NCBI GenBank assembly: GCA_900551985.1 | Contig: URYG01000087.1 | Span: forward strand, 1-11,780 | DNA from: an uncultured Prevotella sp. | GTDB lineage: Bacteria > Bacteroidota > Bacteroidia > Bacteroidales > Bacteroidaceae | Reading direction: 5' to 3' | DNA: 11,780 nucleotides | In this document: in pieces, positions 1-5,749 of the stretch | Position numbering within the stretch: the stretch's first letter is position 1 | Layout: each line of letters starts with the position of its first letter | The notes under the pieces: model-generated | The model's database searches: none | Told to the model about the DNA's origin: nothing | The model's input: only the letters and a program-made list of their open reading frames with translations | Made by a program: the position numbers and the translations under genes

Positions 1-338
1 ACGATATCGGCATGATGAGCGACAGGGATTTCAAGAATTATACCGATCTCTTCGATTTGATGATCAGTCTGGTGAAGCTCCCTGACCTGATGATTTACAT
101 CAAGAGCAGTATCCCGACCCTCGTGAAGCACATCGAGAAGCGAGGCAGGGATTTCGAGAAGAGCATCCGCATCGACTATCTCCAGGGCTTGAACAACCGT
201 TACGAGGAATGGATCAAGGATTACAAAGGCCGACTCATCATCATTGATGGCGACACCCTGGAGTTTGCCGATAATCCAGAGGATTTCCGCAAGGTTACTG
301 ATCTCATCGATGCCGAACTGTTTGGCTTATTCAAATAA
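1..338 (+). CDS. Deoxynucleoside kinase, 3' part (5' end outside window)
   Basis: C-terminal part of a dNK-family deoxynucleoside kinase (deoxyadenosine/deoxyguanosine/deoxycytidine kinase type), a cytosolic salvage enzyme that phosphorylates deoxynucleosides with NTP. The frame is open from base 3 and gives 111 residues before TAA at 336-338. The usual family length is about 200-215, so roughly half is missing, including the P-loop. The ATG at 12 is internal: the residues before it (Asp-Ile-Gly) continue the conserved D-x-G-M-M-S-x-R-D-F-x-N-Y segment. Visible hallmarks are that segment, the hydrophobic PDLMIYIKSS strand, the arginine-rich LID motif KRGRDFEKSIR, and a C-terminal IIIDGDTLEFADNPED stretch typical of the family. 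Substrate preference cannot be told from this half. It lies 246 bp upstream of the nuo operon on the same strand and has no evident functional link to it. Confidence 0.88.
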   Translation, partial: DIGMMSDRDFKNYTDLFDLMISLVKLPDLMIYIKSSIPTLVKHIEKRGRDFEKSIRIDYLQGLNNRYEEWIKDYKGRLIIIDGDTLEFADNPEDFRKVTDLIDAELFGLFK

Positions 339-355
339 CAGTTAGGCTTATTCAA
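324..355 (+). repeat. Short direct repeat at the end of the kinase gene
   Basis: GGCTTATTCAA occurs at 324-334 and again at 345-355, offset by 21 bp. The similarity extends on both sides: TTTGGCTTATTCAAATAACAG in the first copy against TTAGGCTTATTCAATAGCAG in the second. The first copy contains the kinase stop codon and the second lies just outside the gene. It looks like a small tandem duplication of the gene end. Confidence 0.7.
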
Positions 356-369
356 TAGCAGAAACATCG

Positions 370-484
370 TATATTCGCCAGTGTCGGATGCCTGTCCGTC
401 ACTGGCGAGTGTGTATTCATTACAGTCGGATACTTGCCCGATACAACCTATTTTAGCATCTAATAACCCTTTTTTTGCCCGATA
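370..484. repeat. Degenerate ~42-bp tandem repeat block in the spacer before nuoA
   Basis: Unit A (370-398) and unit B (412-440) align without gaps at 20 of 29 positions and share the core GTCGGATnCnTGnCCG. The decamer TTGCCCGATA at 434-443 recurs exactly at 475-484, 41 bp further on, so a third decayed unit is possible. The left part of that third unit does not match. No ORF of interest covers the block. Its function is unknown. It could be the remains of a REP-like or other short interspersed element. Confidence 0.5.
373..410 (+). other. Strong hairpin downstream of the kinase gene
   Basis: CGCCAGTG at 376-383 is the exact reverse complement of CACTGGCG at 400-407. Outer pairs 375-408, 374-409 (G-U) and 373-410 lengthen the stem to 11 bp. 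Past one T-T mismatch, CGGA (385-388) pairs with TCCG (395-398), leaving the 6-base loop TGCCTG. The transcript of the kinase gene could fold here. No T-run follows directly, so it is not a classical intrinsic terminator. It may protect the kinase mRNA 3' end or be part of the repeat block that overlaps it. Confidence 0.65.
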
Positions 485-485
485 T

Positions 486-499
486 TTAACATTTAACAT
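486..499 (+). repeat. TTAACAT heptamer pair upstream of the nuo promoter
   Basis: Two head-to-tail copies of TTAACAT (486-492 and 493-499), followed by an A-rich run. The same heptamer is repeated in the leader of the DUF4250 gene at 10820-10847. Here it lies upstream of the promoter -7 box; there it lies downstream of the predicted start of transcription. Confidence 0.6.
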
Positions 500-505
500 T
501 AAAAA

Positions 506-537
506 TTATATTCTTTCAGAAATAATTGCTACCTTTG
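506..537 (+). promoter_or_regulatory. Predicted nuo operon promoter (Bacteroidota type)
   Basis: TACCTTTG at 530-537 fits the Bacteroidota -7 consensus TAnnTTTG. The -33 region expected 19-21 bp upstream (about 506-512) reads TTATATT and lacks a clear TTTG, so the upstream box is weak and the promoter may need an activator or rely on AT-rich DNA. Transcription would start near base 543-546, giving a nuoA leader of about 40 nt. I saw no other TAnnTTTG box between here and nuoA. Confidence 0.65.
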
Positions 538-564
538 CAGGCGCTTAGAAGCATTTAAACAAAA

Positions 565-574
565 ATAACGTTAT
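565..574. promoter_or_regulatory. Perfect 10-bp palindrome just before nuoA
   Basis: ATAACGTTAT is a perfect inverted repeat that ends 10 bases before the nuoA start codon, inside the predicted leader. It could be an operator half-site pair or chance in AT-rich sequence. The nuoA start has no Shine-Dalgarno sequence, only A/T-rich bases, as is common in Bacteroidota. Confidence 0.25.
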
Positions 575-584
575 AACAATTTTT

Positions 585-935
585 ATGAACTTTACACTAT
601 TTATCACCGTTTTGCTGACGGCTGTAACCTTGGTGGTGGCTGCTTATGTCATCGCGAAGTTGATCGGTCCTCGTTCATACAATCCGGTAAAGGGTGAACC
701 TTTTGAGTGCGGTATTCCGACACGTGGCAGCTCCTGGTTGCCATCACACATCGGCTACTATCTCTTCGCCATCCTTTTCCTGATGTTTGATATCGAGACA
801 GTAATGCTTTACCCATGGGCAGTTGTAGTTAAGCAGTTTGGACCAATGGCTCTCGTGAGCATCGGGTTCTTCCTGTTGGTATTGGTATTTGGCCTTGCAT
901 ACGCTTGGCGGAAAGGAGCATTGGAATGGAAGTAA
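585..935 (+). CDS. nuoA: NADH-quinone oxidoreductase subunit A
   Basis: Small membrane subunit of complex I (116 aa) that sits beside NuoH near the quinone chamber and helps couple quinone reduction to proton pumping. Three transmembrane helices are visible at about residues 3-27, 56-78 and 86-107. Family marks are the loop motif KGEPFECGIP with Cys42 and the second-helix motif FLMFDIETV, whose Asp69 and Glu71 match the conserved acidic pair (D79/E81 in E. coli). The length is slightly short for the family (about 115-147). It is the first gene of the operon, with a predicted promoter 48 bp upstream. Its last 10 bases overlap nuoB, so the two are probably translationally coupled. Confidence 0.97.
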   Translation: MNFTLFITVLLTAVTLVVAAYVIAKLIGPRSYNPVKGEPFECGIPTRGSSWLPSHIGYYLFAILFLMFDIETVMLYPWAVVVKQFGPMALVSIGFFLLVLVFGLAYAWRKGALEWK

Positions 936-1651
936 ACAAAAGAGCCTCTATCAAGAGTATTCCTTACGACGAGTTTAAGGACAATGACACCCTCGAAAAG
1001 ATTGCGCAGGAGCTCAATGAGGGTGGTGCTAACGTGGTAGTCGGTTCACTCGATGCTGCCATCAACTGGGGACGTAGTAACTCACTCTGGTCATTGACCT
1101 TCGGTACTTCTTGCTGTGGTATCGAGTTCATGGCTGTAGGTTGTGCCCGTTACGACTTCTCCCGTTTCGGTTTCGAGGTAACCCGTAACTCTCCACGTCA
1201 GGCAGACTTGATCATGTGTGCCGGTACTATCACCAATAAGATGGCACCAGTGTTCAAGCGTTTGTATGATGAAATGGCTGAGCCAAAGTATGTGGTAGCT
1301 GTAGGTGGATGCGCCATCTCTGGCGGTCCGTTCAAGAAGAGCTACAACGTAGTTCGTGGTATCAGCGAGTTGGTTCCTGTGGATGTTTATATCCCTGGAT
1401 GTCCTCCACGCCCTGAGGCTATCCTTTATGGTATGATGCAGTTGCAGCGTAAGGTAAAGGTTGAGAAATTCTTCGGTGGTGCCAACCACAAGATGACTCA
1501 GGATGAGAAGGAGCTTTCTATGAGCAAGGGCGGTCTCCGCGGCTTGAGCAACGAGAACCTCTCTGACAGCGAGAAGCTCGGACACAAGGAGCCTATCATC
1601 GTAACTGAAGTACCTGAGGATTTCGACCCTCAGAAAGGTCTAACTGATTAA
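926..1651 (+). CDS. nuoB: NADH-quinone oxidoreductase subunit B (N2 cluster), C-terminally extended
   Basis: Carries the terminal 4Fe-4S cluster N2, which passes electrons to the quinone, at the interface with NuoD, NuoH and NuoI. The 241-aa product has the N2 ligands Cys63 and Cys64 (TSCCGIEFMA), Cys129 (VGGCAISGG) and Cys159 (IPGCPPRPEA), and the motif FEVTRNSPRQAD. The ATG at 926 is preferred because AAAGGAG (912-918) sits 7 bases upstream and the start overlaps the nuoA stop. The in-frame TTG at 905 would add 7 residues and swallow that ribosome site. After the core ends near residue 182 there is a charged tail of about 59 residues, rich in Lys, Glu, Ser and Asp, longer than in typical NuoB proteins of 160-220 aa. 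The next gene starts 19 bases later. Confidence 0.97.
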   Translation: MEVNKRASIKSIPYDEFKDNDTLEKIAQELNEGGANVVVGSLDAAINWGRSNSLWSLTFGTSCCGIEFMAVGCARYDFSRFGFEVTRNSPRQADLIMCAGTITNKMAPVFKRLYDEMAEPKYVVAVGGCAISGGPFKKSYNVVRGISELVPVDVYIPGCPPRPEAILYGMMQLQRKVKVEKFFGGANHKMTQDEKELSMSKGGLRGLSNENLSDSEKLGHKEPIIVTEVPEDFDPQKGLTD

Positions 1652-1670
1652 TATAATAAGGTATAAGAAC

Positions 1671-3242
1671 ATGAAACTGAATAATATTGAATTGAGTTTT
1701 GATAATTTCGCCTCAGAAATGGCGAAGTTGAAGAACGAGAAGCATTTCGACTACCTTGTTACCATCATCGGTGAAGACTTCGGTGAGGAAGGTCTCGGAT
1801 GTATCTATATTCTCGAGAATACTCAGACCAGCGAGCGCTGCTCGGTAAAGACCATCGCCAAGAAGGTGGATGGCAGTGATGTGATTCCTACAGTTATTAA
1901 CCTTTGGAAAGTGGCTGACCTCCTGGAGCGTGAGGTGTTCGATTTCGTCGGCATCAAGTTCTTGGGTCACCCAGATATGCGCCGTCTTTTCCTCCGCACA
2001 GATTTCCAGGGCTATCCATTGCGCAAGGACTTCGATATGAGCCCTGATGCCAACAAGTTCCCTTGTACTGATGAGCCAGAGGATGACTTCACCATGGAGT
2101 ACTCCCTGAGCGAGGATGGTCACTTGGTTGCTACAGAGAAGCGTCGCTTCGATGAGGATGAATATGTTGTCAACATCGGTCCTAACCACCCATCTACCCA
2201 CGGTGTGCTCCGTCTGCAGACCGTTATCGATGGTGAGACCGTGAAGCGCATCTATCCACACCTCGGTTATATCCACCGTGGTATCGAGAAGATGTGGGAG
2301 AACATGACCTATCCTCAGACATTGGCATTGACCGACCGTCTGAACTATCTTTCTGCGATGATGCACCGCCACGCTCTGGTAGGCGTTATCGAGGAGGCGA
2401 TGGGTATCGAACTCTCAGACCGTATCCGCTACATCCGTACCATCATGGATGAGTTGCAGCGTATCGACTCTCACTTGCTGTACCTCGGCTGTACCGCACA
2501 GGACTTGGGTGCCTTGACCGCATTCCTCTACTGCATGCGCGACCGTGAGCACGTTTTGAACGTGATGGAGGAGACAACCGGTGGCCGTCTGATCCAGAAC
2601 TACTACCGTATCGGTGGTCTTCAGGCAGATATCGACCCTAACTTCGTAGAGAACGTGAAGACACTCTGCAAGTATCTCCGTCCGATGATTCAGGAGTACC
2701 TCGACGTATTCGGCGACAACGTGATTACTCACAACCGTCTCGAAGGCGTAGGTCCAATGAACCTTGAGGATTGTATCAACTATGCTGTAACCGGTCCTGC
2801 AGGCCGTGCATCAGGTTGGAAGAACGATACCCGCAAGCGTCATCCATACGATATGTACGACAAGGTAGAGTGGAAGGAAATCACCCTTACCGGTTGCGAT
2901 TCAATGGATCGTTACTATGTACACATCCAGGAGTTGTATCAGAGCTTGGACATCATCGAGCAGTTGATTGACAACATTCCAGAGGGTGAGTACTACATCA
3001 AGCAGAAGCCAATCATCAAGGTTCCAGAGGGACAGTGGTACTTCTCTGTAGAGGGTGCCAGCGGCGAGTTTGGTGTATATCTCGACTCAAAGGGTGACAA
3101 GAGTCCATACCGTATGAAGATGCGTCCGATGGGCTTGTCTTTGACAGGTGCGCTCGACCCAATGCTTCGTGGACAGAAGATCGCCGACCTCATCACTACA
3201 GGTGCAGCAATCGATTTCGTAATCCCTGATATTGATAGATAA
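1671..3242 (+). CDS. nuoCD: NADH-quinone oxidoreductase fused subunits C and D
   Basis: A natural fusion of NuoC (30-kDa type) and NuoD (49-kDa type), 523 aa, in the peripheral Q-module. The NuoC part covers about residues 1-122 and has the signature EREVFDFVGI (87-96), GHPDMRRLFLRTDF and YPLRKDF. An acidic linker (about 123-160) leads into the NuoD part (about 165-523). NuoD holds the quinone-site loop NIGPNHPSTHGVLRLQ with His173 and His177, the YPHLGYIHRGIEKMWEN motif, and Tyr226 in DRLNYLSAM, which by alignment is the quinone-contacting tyrosine (Tyr87 of Thermus Nqo4). It ends in the family-typical IDR. The NuoC part is compact beside the E. coli protein (NuoCD about 600 aa). No Shine-Dalgarno sequence is clear at the start. 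nuoH follows after 2 bases. Confidence 0.97.
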   Translation: MKLNNIELSFDNFASEMAKLKNEKHFDYLVTIIGEDFGEEGLGCIYILENTQTSERCSVKTIAKKVDGSDVIPTVINLWKVADLLEREVFDFVGIKFLGHPDMRRLFLRTDFQGYPLRKDFDMSPDANKFPCTDEPEDDFTMEYSLSEDGHLVATEKRRFDEDEYVVNIGPNHPSTHGVLRLQTVIDGETVKRIYPHLGYIHRGIEKMWENMTYPQTLALTDRLNYLSAMMHRHALVGVIEEAMGIELSDRIRYIRTIMDELQRIDSHLLYLGCTAQDLGALTAFLYCMRDREHVLNVMEETTGGRLIQNYYRIGGLQADIDPNFVENVKTLCKYLRPMIQEYLDVFGDNVITHNRLEGVGPMNLEDCINYAVTGPAGRASGWKNDTRKRHPYDMYDKVEWKEITLTGCDSMDRYYVHIQELYQSLDIIEQLIDNIPEGEYYIKQKPIIKVPEGQWYFSVEGASGEFGVYLDSKGDKSPYRMKMRPMGLSLTGALDPMLRGQKIADLITTGAAIDFVIPDIDR

Positions 3243-3244
3243 TT

Positions 3245-4330
3245 ATGTTTGATTTTAGTATAGTAACAACATTCATCGACAATCTGCTTCGCCAGACCTT
3301 GGGTCTGGGCGACTTCCTGTCGATTCTGATTGAGTGCGTGCTCGTGGGTATCTGCATTTTGACAGCATACGCCCTCATCGCTATCGTACTTATCTTCATG
3401 GAGCGTAAGGTGTGTGCCTACTTCCAGTGCCGTCTCGGCCCTATGCGTGTAGGTCCTTGGGGTATCTTCCAGGTATTCGCCGATGTGCTCAAGATGTTGA
3501 TCAAGGAGATCTTCGCTGTAGATAGAGCCGACAAGCTGCTCTACTACATGGCACCATTCCTCGTGATCATTGCCTCTGTAGGTACTTTCTCATTCCTTCC
3601 ATGGAACAAGGGAGCTCATGTTCTTGACTTCAACGTAGGTGTATTCCTCATCACAGCCGTTTCTTCAATCGGCGTTTTGGGTGTGTTCCTCGCTGGTTGG
3701 GCATCTAACAACAAGTACTCTGTGGTATCTGCCATGCGTGGTGCCGTACAGATGATTTCTTACGAGATGTCTCTCTGCCTCTGCCTGATTTCTGCAGTAG
3801 TCCTCACCGGAACCATGCAGGTAAGCGGTATCGTTGAGGCACAGACCGGTGCTTGGAACTGGTTGATTATCAAGGGTCATGTACCAGCTATCCTGGCTTT
3901 CCTCGTATTCCTCGTAGCAGGTAATGCTGAGGCTAACCGTGGTCCTTTCGACTTGGCTGAGGCTGAGAGTGAGTTGACCGCAGGTTACCACACCGAGTAT
4001 TCAGGTATGGGCTTCGGTTTCTACTACCTGGCTGAGTACCTTAACCTCTTCGTGATTTCCGGTATCGCTTCTACCGTATTCCTCGGTGGTTGGGCACCAT
4101 TGAACATCGGTATCGAGGGCTTCGACAATCTGATGAACATGATTCCAGGTTTCATCTGGTTCTTCGGTAAGACCTTCGCGGTGGTATGGCTCCTGATGTG
4201 GGTACGCTGGACATTCCCACGTCTGCGTATCGACCAGATCCTGAAGTTGGAGTGGAAGTATCTGATGCCATTGTCACTGGTCATCCTGATCCTGATGACC
4301 GTGTGCGTAGCATTCGAAATCCACGGATAA
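3245..4330 (+). CDS. nuoH: NADH-quinone oxidoreductase subunit H
   Basis: Membrane anchor that docks the Q-module and forms most of the quinone tunnel and the E-channel (361 aa, about 8 transmembrane helices). Signatures are MERKVCAYFQCRLGPMRVGP (52-71), GWASNNKYSVVSAMRGAVQM (151-170) and the cytosolic loop NRGPFDLAEAESELTAGYHT followed by EYSGM (231-255), with Glu239, Glu241 and Glu243 matching the E. coli quinone-site glutamates. The motif has Ala238 where Pro is usual (PFDLPEAE), a mild change. The start lies 2 bases after the nuoCD stop with no Shine-Dalgarno sequence, so it probably depends on ribosomes finishing nuoCD. A 34-base AT-rich spacer without a promoter-like box separates it from nuoI. 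nuoE, nuoF and nuoG, which sit between nuoCD and nuoH in E. coli, are missing. Confidence 0.97.
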   Translation: MFDFSIVTTFIDNLLRQTLGLGDFLSILIECVLVGICILTAYALIAIVLIFMERKVCAYFQCRLGPMRVGPWGIFQVFADVLKMLIKEIFAVDRADKLLYYMAPFLVIIASVGTFSFLPWNKGAHVLDFNVGVFLITAVSSIGVLGVFLAGWASNNKYSVVSAMRGAVQMISYEMSLCLCLISAVVLTGTMQVSGIVEAQTGAWNWLIIKGHVPAILAFLVFLVAGNAEANRGPFDLAEAESELTAGYHTEYSGMGFGFYYLAEYLNLFVISGIASTVFLGGWAPLNIGIEGFDNLMNMIPGFIWFFGKTFAVVWLLMWVRWTFPRLRIDQILKLEWKYLMPLSLVILILMTVCVAFEIHG

Positions 4331-4364
4331 TCTTTAATACACATTATTATAATAATAAGAAAGT

Positions 4365-4895
4365 ATGTCTAACAATTCATATTTCGGCGGTATTGCAGCG
4401 GGTTTGAAGACCCTCGCTACTGGTATGAAGGTAACCATGAAGGAGTACTTCACACCAAAGAGCACAGAGCAGTATCCTGAGAACCGCAAGACTACACTCC
4501 ACGTATCTCCACGTTTCCGTGGTCGCCTGGTCTTCGTTCGTGATGAGAACGAGGCTTACAAGTGTGTGGGTTGTACATTGTGTGAGAAGTCATGCCCTAA
4601 CGATACCATCAAGATTGTTACCGAGATGGTGGAGGACCCAGAGACAGGCAAGAAGAAGCGCAAGCTGGTAGATTACCAGTACGACTTGGGCGACTGCATG
4701 TTCTGTGAACTGTGTGTGAACGCATGTAACTTCGGTGCAATCAAGTTTGTCAACGATTTCGAGAATGCAGTCTTCGACCGCAACAAGTTGGTGATGCACC
4801 TTGACAAGGAGGTATATAAGGGCGGAAGCCTTCCAAACCTCATTGATGGTGGTGCCCCATTGGAAATCGGTAAGTTTAACACCAAGACTAAGTAA
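4365..4895 (+). CDS. nuoI: NADH-quinone oxidoreductase subunit I (two 4Fe-4S clusters)
   Basis: Ferredoxin-like subunit of 176 aa that carries clusters N6a and N6b and feeds electrons to N2 in NuoB. The first cluster motif is CVGCTLCEKSCP (Cys67, 70, 73, 77). The second is CMFCELCVNACN (Cys111, 114, 117, 121), with Asn in place of the usual Pro after the fourth cysteine. The two are separated by a lysine-rich insert, DPETGKKKRK (91-100). An amphipathic N-terminal helix region (about 8-30) probably lies along the membrane next to NuoH. With NuoE, NuoF and NuoG absent from the operon, NuoI is the outermost cluster-bearing subunit encoded here and so the likely docking point for an electron donor such as ferredoxin or flavodoxin (inference). 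The upstream spacer is A/T-rich without a strong ribosome site. Confidence 0.97.
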   Translation: MSNNSYFGGIAAGLKTLATGMKVTMKEYFTPKSTEQYPENRKTTLHVSPRFRGRLVFVRDENEAYKCVGCTLCEKSCPNDTIKIVTEMVEDPETGKKKRKLVDYQYDLGDCMFCELCVNACNFGAIKFVNDFENAVFDRNKLVMHLDKEVYKGGSLPNLIDGGAPLEIGKFNTKTK

Positions 4896-4910
4896 GGAGG
4901 ACTTTAGACA

Positions 4911-5438
4911 ATGATAACAGCTAATTTATTTATGTTCGTCATCTTGGCAGTAGTCATCCTTGGCTCAGCCATCATGTGCGTAGCTACCAAGCGTATCATG
5001 CGTGCGGCAACTTATCTGTTGTTCGTGCTCTTCGGTGTAGCTGGTGTATTCTTCCTGCTCGACTATACCTATCTGGGTGCAGCTCAGATTGCTGTATATG
5101 CAGGTGGTATTACTATTCTTTATGTCTTCGCCATTCAGTTGGTTTCCAAGCGTACCCTTCAGGGTCTTTTGGAGCACGTGAAGGGCAGCAAGGTCATTGG
5201 CCGTGCACTCGTTTGCCTTGTAGGTTTCGTAACCTTGGCAGTCATCGTGTTGAAGAATCACTTTATCGATTTGGCTGCAACAGTAGCCGACACCGAGGTG
5301 CCAATGGAGCAGGTAGGTTCTGCCCTGGTAGGTGCAGACAAGTATGGCTATGTATTGCCATTCGAGTTTATCTCTGTATTCCTGTTGGCATGTATCATCG
5401 GTGGTATCTTAATCGCAAGAAAGGAGGATAAGAAATGA
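4911..5438 (+). CDS. nuoJ: NADH-quinone oxidoreductase subunit J
   Basis: Membrane subunit of 175 aa (ND6 type) with five predicted transmembrane helices, next to NuoA, NuoK and NuoH. The third-helix region DYTYLGAAQIAVYAGGITIL (51-70) is the family hallmark, including the conserved Tyr63 and the Gly pair around which the pi-bulge forms in complex I structures. The C-terminal helix LPFEFISVFLLACIIGGILI followed by ARKE is also typical. A hydrophilic loop at about 118-147 links helices 4 and 5. The start is set by AAGGAGG at 4894-4900, which straddles the nuoI stop, although the 10-base spacing is long. The stop overlaps the nuoK start as ATGA. Confidence 0.96.
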   Translation: MITANLFMFVILAVVILGSAIMCVATKRIMRAATYLLFVLFGVAGVFFLLDYTYLGAAQIAVYAGGITILYVFAIQLVSKRTLQGLLEHVKGSKVIGRALVCLVGFVTLAVIVLKNHFIDLAATVADTEVPMEQVGSALVGADKYGYVLPFEFISVFLLACIIGGILIARKEDKK

Positions 5439-5743
5439 TTCCAGTACAATATTTCTTCGTGCTCTCAGCACTCTTGTTCTTCATCGGAGTCTATGGCTTC
5501 TGTACACGCCGTAACCTCGTAGCCATGCTCATCTCCGTAGAGCTTGTATTGAATGCAGCCGACCTGAACTTCGCTGTGTTCAACCGCATCCTCTTCCCAG
5601 GACAGTTGGAAGGTTTCTTCTTCACATTGTTCTCTATCGGAGTAGCAGCAGCCGAGACAGCCGTAGCTCTCGCTATCATCATTAACGTTTACCGCAACTA
5701 TCACAGTGACCAGGTGAACAGTATTGAAAACATGAAATTCTAA
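5435..5743 (+). CDS. nuoK: NADH-quinone oxidoreductase subunit K
   Basis: Small proton-channel subunit of 102 aa (ND4L type) with three transmembrane helices at about 4-22, 28-50 and 59-84. Both membrane glutamates needed for proton transfer are present: Glu36 in MLISVELVLNAADLNF and Glu74 in GVAAAETAVALAIIIN (E36 and E72 in E. coli). The ATG overlaps the nuoJ stop by 4 bases (ATGA). AAGGAGG at 5421-5427, 7 bases upstream, is one of the best ribosome sites in the window. The length is normal for the family (about 100). nuoL follows after 6 bases. Confidence 0.97.
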   Translation: MIPVQYFFVLSALLFFIGVYGFCTRRNLVAMLISVELVLNAADLNFAVFNRILFPGQLEGFFFTLFSIGVAAAETAVALAIIINVYRNYHSDQVNSIENMKF

Positions 5744-5749
5744 AAGACA

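Noticed and set aside
12..14. ATG at 12 as the true start of the kinase
   Set aside because: The frame is open upstream, the codons before it fit the conserved family segment, and the product would lack the nucleotide-binding P-loop half.
373..410. Hairpin as an intrinsic terminator of the kinase gene
   Set aside because: No T-run follows the stem; the nearest, at 470-476, is 60 bases away and not next to a stem. It is listed as a hairpin only.
905..925. Upstream TTG as the start of nuoB, adding 7 residues
   Set aside because: The AAAGGAG ribosome site at 912-918 has ideal 7-base spacing to the ATG at 926 and would lie inside the coding sequence if TTG were used.
1091..2732. Long antisense reading frames opposite nuoB and nuoCD
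   Set aside because: They mirror well-conserved complex I genes, have implausible composition (many Cys, His, Thr and no recognisable domain), and lack promoters or ribosome sites. The same holds for antisense frames opposite nuoK through nuoN.
3233..3250. Remnants of nuoE, nuoF or nuoG between nuoCD and nuoH
   Set aside because: Only 2 bases separate the two genes and both ends are intact, so there is no room for remnants.
4331..4364. Internal promoter between nuoH and nuoI
   Set aside because: The AT-rich spacer contains no TAnnTTTG box and is only 34 bases long.
4976..5431. 151-residue frame inside nuoJ in another phase
   Set aside because: NuoJ in the other frame has clear family motifs and a ribosome site. 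The overlapping product is Cys/Arg/Ser-rich with no recognisable fold.
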